Assembly: GCF_907165205.1 (NCBI RefSeq)
Contig: NC_058191.1
Coordinates: forward strand, 374,501 to 438,500
Source of the DNA: Coccinella septempunctata
Lineage: Eukaryota; Arthropoda; Insecta; Coleoptera; Coccinellidae
Length of the DNA: 64,000 nucleotides
Direction: 5' to 3'
The notes beneath the pieces were generated by a model. It worked only from the letters and a program-made list of their open reading frames with translations, was not told where the DNA came from and searched no databases. Of this stretch, positions 58,289-64,000 are shown piece after piece; position 1 is the stretch's first letter, and every line of letters starts with the position of its first letter. The position numbers and the translations under genes were made by a program.

Positions 58289-58710
58289 AATGTGCGAACT
58301 GTCCCTCGATGTTTTCACCGAACAAAAAACTGCGCTCAGTTTTTTCCGATTATTGTTGACGATTCGTTGTTTCCTTAACGCTTTACACGATTTTTATATA
58401 TTTGATTGGGTATGACTGGATGGTGTTGAGAATTGTTGAGAAAAATATTGAAGTTTAGATAATGTTATACGAAGATTTGTATGTGGGTACTGATGAACCC
58501 TTATTATCAAGTTCTTATTATGTGTTGAAAATAATTTTGTTCTATATGACGTGTTGAATTTGTGTTTGTTCTTGTTTTGATATCCGAAGATTGCTTCTTG
58601 TAACATTTATTTATACAAATAGGAACACCTTGGTTATAAAAAGTAAATGAAAGCGAAACCATGTTTGAGTTTTTTTTATTTTCGTATAGTCTCCAATCTC
58701 AATTACACTA

Positions 58711-61700
58711 TTATTTTTTCAAGAAATCGATGAAGGTATGTCTTGGCACGGATATGTTTGCTATAGTTTTCATTTTCTTCTTACCAGCCGCCTGTTGAGC
58801 CAACAGTTTCATTCGTCTTGTGACATCGCCACCATACTAGAAGATAAGAATATTTTAGAATATAAAATCCTTTTCCTATGCAAAAACAGTGCTTGTTCTT
58901 AGCAGAAAGTTTGATGATCAGCTGTTGAGGTATATTGACAAGAGACCTGGTTTTCGGTTCTTTTGATTTCAGTTCGACGTTTTGTACTGAATTTTAATTT
59001 CTTTTTTACAAAAATGCACCCTCTTTTCTGAATAATTTTTTAGTTTTAATTTTTTATTCTCCCACTTTTGGTTGCAATTCAGGATTCCGACATCGTTCGA
59101 AACCCTAAACATTCCGGACTGTTTTGTTTCCTTTCTCATTTCTGAAAAACGATGTCTTACCGTGAAAAATATCCTAAATTGGGAGATAACCGAGTTTTTG
59201 TTCGCTGTAGCGATAAGCCAGAGTCAAGACATTTTCATCGACGCGAATTTTACCGATTTTTTTACCATCATAGTAAATTGCGAAGGAGTCTACCGGTGCA
59301 AGGGAAATTGTTGGGACCGATTGTCTAGACGAGCCGTCCAGACTGTCCGGAGGTAAAAAAGCACTCCGTATTATTACCTGGGAACGTCAGCCCCCAGTTT
59401 TGCCGATCACTTGCCACAATTTGTGTTCTACCCCAATCTCTGCTGGTGTGAAAACACGGGGGGAGCAGAACGCATTCAGGGGTGAACTGTCTTTCCTTTT
59501 TCTCTTCCTAACTTTCAAGTATCCACCGTTCACCTCTACTGTTAGTACGATTGTCTGCTGGTGTGAAAACCCAGGGGGAGCAGAACGCACTCAGGAGCGA
59601 ACCGCCGTATTTCTGTGCTGTCTTGCTGAAACCCTAACCCTGCTGTGTTCCGTTCCGACATCATTGCCCGTTAAGTGTGAACCTTGGTTCTGGCTGGCGA
59701 ACGAATCCGTAACACCCGTGGGGCGTTTGAGATCGGATCCCCTTTTGTTTCCGTTCCACTCGCTTTGCCTCAGACCTTTGCATACTGCTTTCAAGTTTTT
59801 ATTTATTCCGGGAAAAGTATTGACTATCGAAATTTTGCGGGAGATTTTTTTCTCCAGAATTGAATGGGAAAACATAAGAGAATTCCATTGTTCGAAAATC
59901 CATCCCACGAAAACAAGTTTTGAAGAAAAATCATAGAGGGTTGTTATTTTCAACCCCTAATAATGAAGTTGAGATCTAAAAAATTGTGTGAGTAACATCT
60001 ACTCAGTGCTTCATATTATGTATAGTTTTATGACTCAGTGTTTTTTAGAACCCGTAAAAAAAATTTGAAACTGCCTTCCAAAGGCTGTATCTTGGAAGGG
60101 AGGTCGATTTCGAAAAAAATTTATAGGAACTACCCCCGCTTATTTTCATCGAGGAATCATCCCCTAAAGTACTTCGCATTTGTTTACAAACAGCCTGTAT
60201 ATACCGCAAGTGCAAAAAGTAAGTTCTCTCTCGAATATCTACTTCAATTTTCGAGCAGTGTGCATAGAAAATGTTGATTCGTTTACTCACCAGTTTGGCA
60301 GTTACATCTTTTCTGAACGGTTTAATATTTTCCCTAGCTACAACTTTTCCATTAACAGTCGCTTGAATCGCTATATGGATCATCTGTCTGGGTATCAAGT
60401 CCTTGAGTCTCGCAACCATTTGCTTCCCAACAGTTTGAGCTTTTGAGGTATGGACTATTGTTGACAGTTCATCGCATGGGACGTTATTCAGCAGGACATT
60501 CATCTGAATAAACAGAAATAAAAAATAAAATTTGATTCAAATTTGAATCAAACGATACTTTCATCTAATGAATAAATAATAACATAGACAGAGCAGTGGA
60601 GCATGAATGAAATAATAAGAATTACTTCTGCTAGTGCGAAAACTTGGAGGGAACAGAAACACACCTCTGCTGGTGTGAAAACCCGGGGGGAACAGAAAGG
60701 ACTCAGTGGTGAGCAGAATTTTGACCTTCAATAGTTATAGCTAACACCCTAGATCACAAGGAGCTGTAATGATCTCCAGTTTTCTGAGAAAAATTGGAGT
60801 TCATTTTAGTGCATTCCTTTCATTTCACATTTCCGCCTTTGAAAATATTTAATTCTCAAATATTTAGTACATTCGTTCCGATAGGCAGAGTAAATGTAAA
60901 AAACCGTTTATCTATGTTTAACGTTGTTTTTCTTGCATGCTGTTGAAGCTTTTGACGTATTTCTGATGTTGATATGCGATAAACCGGAGCTGACGATGTT
61001 TTTCACTCTTGTCGCATTCTGGAATTTTCAGATTTTTAACGTGTGGGGGGATTTGCCTGTAAAAGCAGATTTGACCCACGCGACGGTCTCTTTTACACGT
61101 TAGTCACTTTGACTCTTTTACTCTTTAGTCTCTTTTACGCTCTGTACTCTCTTTTCTCTGCGATTCGATTTTAATTGTGTGCACGACGAGCCGTTCAGCG
61201 AATTTGGAATTAATTTTGTATTGCGAGGTTAGTGCTCTTAGGAATTAATTTTCAGTTTTCGTTTGTTTTCCGCGAGTGCCTGAAATAAAGGAGGTAGGTC
61301 CCCGTCTATACCGTTCAGTTTCTTTATTAGACCTACACCGGCTGTACTGTATCGCTTTCTGTTATCTTTTATCGTACTTTACCCTGTTTCGCGAGTCTGA
61401 CTTTTCCTTTCGCTATCAGTCATGGTGCGTAAGCCCTTGGGGTAGTGAAGAGAAAGTCCCGTCAACCCCCCCGTTCGCGTTCGGCGTCATAAGTGTTGAA
61501 ATCGAAATCTCTTCTTTTCTATCGGTCATGGTGCGTAAGCCCTTGGGGTAGAGAATAAGAGATACCGCTCGCCGTCAGTGAAATCCCGTAGTTGCGCTAA
61601 AAATAGACCTTTTCTTCGCTATCAGTCATGGAGCCTTGAGGTAGCGAGTAAAAGTCTCGAGTAGATCCGCCCTGGTTGTGTTTCCATTAGGGAGGTTTGC

Positions 61701-63940
61701 GAATTTTTCCTTTTAAAGAATAGATGGCGCTCGAAACATCCGAGGAAACGCAGTTACAACTTACCCTAACTAAGCTACTCAATTGGTAACCAGCATCTTC
61801 GTAATCGAAGCTAGCATAACCAGAGGATATACTTTTCAGTGCGTCATGGAAGTCCAAAACAATTTCACAGAGCGGTAGTGAATATTGCAGCATTACTCTT
61901 TCGTTATCAATGTTTGTTGCTTTCAATTGGACACCTCTACGACTTATGCAGAGTTGCATAATTGGCCCCAAATAAGTATCCGGACTTATTATAGTTCCTA
62001 AAAAAGTGAATAAATGGCAATAATTTAAAAAAAAAGAAAAAGATACACGACTCACTGAAAATAGTAAACAAAAAAAATATTAGGAAATAGAAATGCTTAC
62101 CTAAAACCAAAGGTTCATAAGTTTCCTCAATTTTGAAATGATCTGGAAAAAGTGCAGGATTATTTATAAGTATTTCATCAGTTCCATTTTTCAAAGTTTC
62201 CTTGGTAGGTTTAAGTTTTATCATATACGTTACAGAGGGCGCTGTTATAATTGGTTCTGCTCCATGTTCCTGCTCTAACCTCTGAGAAAAAACTTCCATA
62301 TGCAGAAGCCCTAAAAATCCCAAACGAAAACCTTGACCCAACGCTGGACTGTAAATATGATAAAAATTTGAATTTGAATATTTCGATTAGTCTTGATAAT
62401 GGGGCATGATCGTAAACAATTAATTTATTACAAAAATTTAGATACCTTGTATCCATTTCAACAGAGACTGCAGAATCATTAAGTATCAATTTTTCTATGG
62501 CTTTTCTTAGTTCACCATAATCTGATAACCCCGATGGATATATACCAGCGAATACCATAGGTTTTGGTGGTTTGAAACCCGGTAAAGGACCAACGGGCAT
62601 AGACGATGAATAAAAAGTATCTCCTACAATTGCTTCTTTGATATTTCTCATATTACAGCCAATCAGTCCAATTTGACCAGCCACTCTGTGGAATATCAGT
62701 TGAAGAAAGATTAATCCCATATCACAAAATGCAGCATTGAAATTCAGTGTGAATCAATTAATTCAAAATAAAAGGTGACCTTTTCAAGTATTTTACCACA
62801 AAATAGTAAATACTGAAGAAATGAATCGTGTGTGTTATTTTTCACTCAGTGAAGAATAAAATATATAGGTAAAAGTATTTACAATTGTTTAACGTTTTGT
62901 TCCCCTGGTGTTAAAACAGCCAATGTTTTAACTTCATAGGTCTTCTTTGAATGATGGGAAGTAATAGTGTCACCAATTCTGATGCTTCCACTATTTAGGT
63001 ACACCAATAATAGGGCTCCTCTGTATTTGTCATACCAGCTGTCATATAAAAAAGCTTGAAGTGGTCCCTTTCTATCAACTTTAGGATGAGGTAATTGTTG
63101 TATAATTTTTTCTATTACTTCTTTGATTCCTATACCAAGCTTAGCAGATACCTATAATGTTTTTTCATCTCAAATTTCCACTTGAAAGCGGAAAACTTCA
63201 CAAAGAACTTACTTTCAAGACTTCATTTGGCTCAATATCAAATAGAGTTCTTAGCTGATTACAAACTCTATCTGGATCTGCTTGTTTCAGATCAATCTTG
63301 TTCAATACTGGAATTATTTCCAAATCTTTCCCAAAAGCCAAATAGAAATTTGCAACTGTTTGAGCTTGTACTCCATCATTTGCATCTACCAACAATATTA
63401 CACCTTGACAGACAGATAAAGATCTAGAAACCTCAAAATAAACAGACCAGTTGAAAGACTAAGTTTGTGAGAGAATAAAGTAGCTAACACTAACCTCGCT
63501 GGAAAAATCAACATGACCAGGTGTGTCTATTAGGTTCAGAATATAAGGTTTTCCTTCTAAATAATACACAATAGAAGCACTCTGAGCTTTCACTGTGATA
63601 CCCCTCTCTTTTTCCACTTGTAATTTATCAAGTACTTGATTCTGGCCCTCCACTCGCTTAATCGCACCAGTGTATTCTAAAAGCCTATCAGCCAAAGTAC
63701 TCTTGCCATGATCTACGTGAGCAATTATACTGAAATTTCTAATGTGCTCGATAGGCACTGATACGAAATCGAATTCCTCATTCGGTTTTTCCTTGCAGTA
63801 ACATCGTCTTATTATTTTGTAGGGAATATCTCTGCGAATATAAATAAGATATGAATAAATGTTCGTTCAGGATTTGAAATATATTACCTCTTAGACCTAA
63901 GAACATTCAATTCGATAAGTTTGTTCACATATCTGAACAT
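58711..63940 (-). CDS. GUF1: Translation factor GUF1, mitochondrial (LepA/EF4 GTPase)
   Basis: Nine coding exons on the minus strand: 63888-63940, 63495-63831, 63213-63431, 62883-63151, 62446-62685, 62101-62348, 61765-61997, 60291-60503, 58711-58836, in phase throughout, giving 645 aa. GUF1 is a ribosome-bound GTPase that can back-translocate stalled mitoribosomes. G1 AHVDHGKST, G2 around EKERGITVKAQ, G3 DTPGHVDF and G4 NKID are all present. The LepA-specific C-terminus follows: GFKPPKPMVFAG, GFRLGFLGLLHMEVFSQRLE, a domain V analogue, and the terminal YGGDVTRRMKLLAQQAAGKK, unique to LepA. A short N-terminal presequence is plausible. Introns 7 and 8 hold repeated GC-rich sequence. It is convergent with dorsal, 423 bp apart. 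Confidence 0.96.
59438..60716 (+). repeat. Dispersed about 50 bp motif, four copies around GUF1 exon 8
   Basis: Copies at about 59438-59488, 59554-59602, 60625-60663 and 60664-60716 share tctgctggtgtgaaaac, then a G run, then agcagaacgcactcagg. They lie in the two introns either side of exon 8. The surroundings are unusually GC-rich, suggesting pieces of one larger unidentified retroelement. Confidence 0.7.
61000..61690 (+). repeat. GC-rich block with three about 100 bp repeats
   Basis: The motif ctatcagtcatggtgcgtaa then gcccttggggtag occurs near 61412, 61518 and (shorter) 61619. The block (cgcgagtgcc, ccgctcgccg) is much richer in GC than the gene around it. It resembles the promoter-bearing 5' UTR or LTR of a retroelement, but no coding part or element ends were found. 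It lies in GUF1 intron 7. Confidence 0.6.
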
Positions 63941-64000
63941 ATTATTATACAAAATATTACTTAAAAAATACGAAAATCAAAATATATCCTCAGATTTTTT

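Noticed and set aside
59072..59356. 94-codon plus frame in a GUF1 intron
   Set aside because: No recognisable domain, in the same foreign repeat block.
59400..59936. 178-codon plus frame and its minus-strand counterpart (59591-59953) in a GUF1 intron
   Set aside because: Both strands are open because the block is GC-rich repeat; it contains the repeated tctgctggtgtgaaaac motif and matches no known family.

Overview
This is a 64 kb piece of an AT-rich insect nuclear genome. The evidence is spliced genes with GT-AG introns, a Rel/NF-kB gene that reads as dorsal, and insect-type orthologues of clathrin light chain, CCR4-NOT subunit 7, RBX1 and POLE3. The mobile elements (foldback elements with TACAGGGTG ends, hAT-like, Tc1/mariner and P-like elements, non-LTR fragments) would suit a beetle, but the order is inference. 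No prokaryotic, viral, CRISPR or tRNA feature was seen. All gene models were read by eye from splice signals and frame continuity.

Layout: 1-10.5 kb is gene-free and repeat-rich: a retrotransposon 3' end, a 255 bp hAT-like MITE with an 8 bp target duplication, and a 1.5 kb foldback element. From 10.5 to 42.3 kb comes a compact run of housekeeping genes: CNOT7/Pop2 (+), ANKRD49 (-), clathrin light chain (+), AMN1 (-), a decayed P-element-like transposase (+), DPH4 (-), aspartylglucosaminidase AGA (+) with POLE3 nested on the opposite strand in its last intron, RBX1 (+), a zinc-finger terminal nucleotidyltransferase (-) with a Tc1-like transposon in it, and mitochondrial IF3 (+). From 42.3 to 52.5 kb lies a second gene-poor stretch: foldback elements (one with 9 bp flanking repeats), mariner-type transposase remnants and a LINE tail. 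From 52.9 kb come dorsal (+) and the mitochondrial GTPase GUF1/LepA (-), which runs to the right edge.

Gene order is mostly divergent and convergent pairs. ANKRD49/Clc, DPH4/AGA and the nucleotidyltransferase/mIF3 start head to head within 200-400 bp and probably share promoters. CNOT7/ANKRD49, Clc/AMN1, RBX1/nucleotidyltransferase and dorsal/GUF1 end tail to tail within 330-480 bp. The products act in separate pathways: mRNA deadenylation, endocytosis, diphthamide synthesis, lysosomal glycoprotein breakdown, cullin ubiquitin ligases, replication and chromatin, RNA tailing, mitochondrial translation (mIF3 and GUF1), and immune/axis signalling (dorsal).

Points most worth a second look: two tiny hairpins sharing a GGAGATATAGGA core and flanked by short direct repeats (20.4 and 32.6 kb); a 2.3 kb element with CCCAGCAAACA-type ends holding a 57 bp tandem array and a spliced-looking membrane-protein reading frame (25.4-27.7 kb); a Tc1 transposon whose sequence seems to supply a splice acceptor and first codons to a nucleotidyltransferase exon (37.4 kb); a dorsal gene that runs from the Rel domain into a dorsal-B-like tail with no adjacent nuclear localisation cluster; and a strict E2F-type site just upstream of POLE3.
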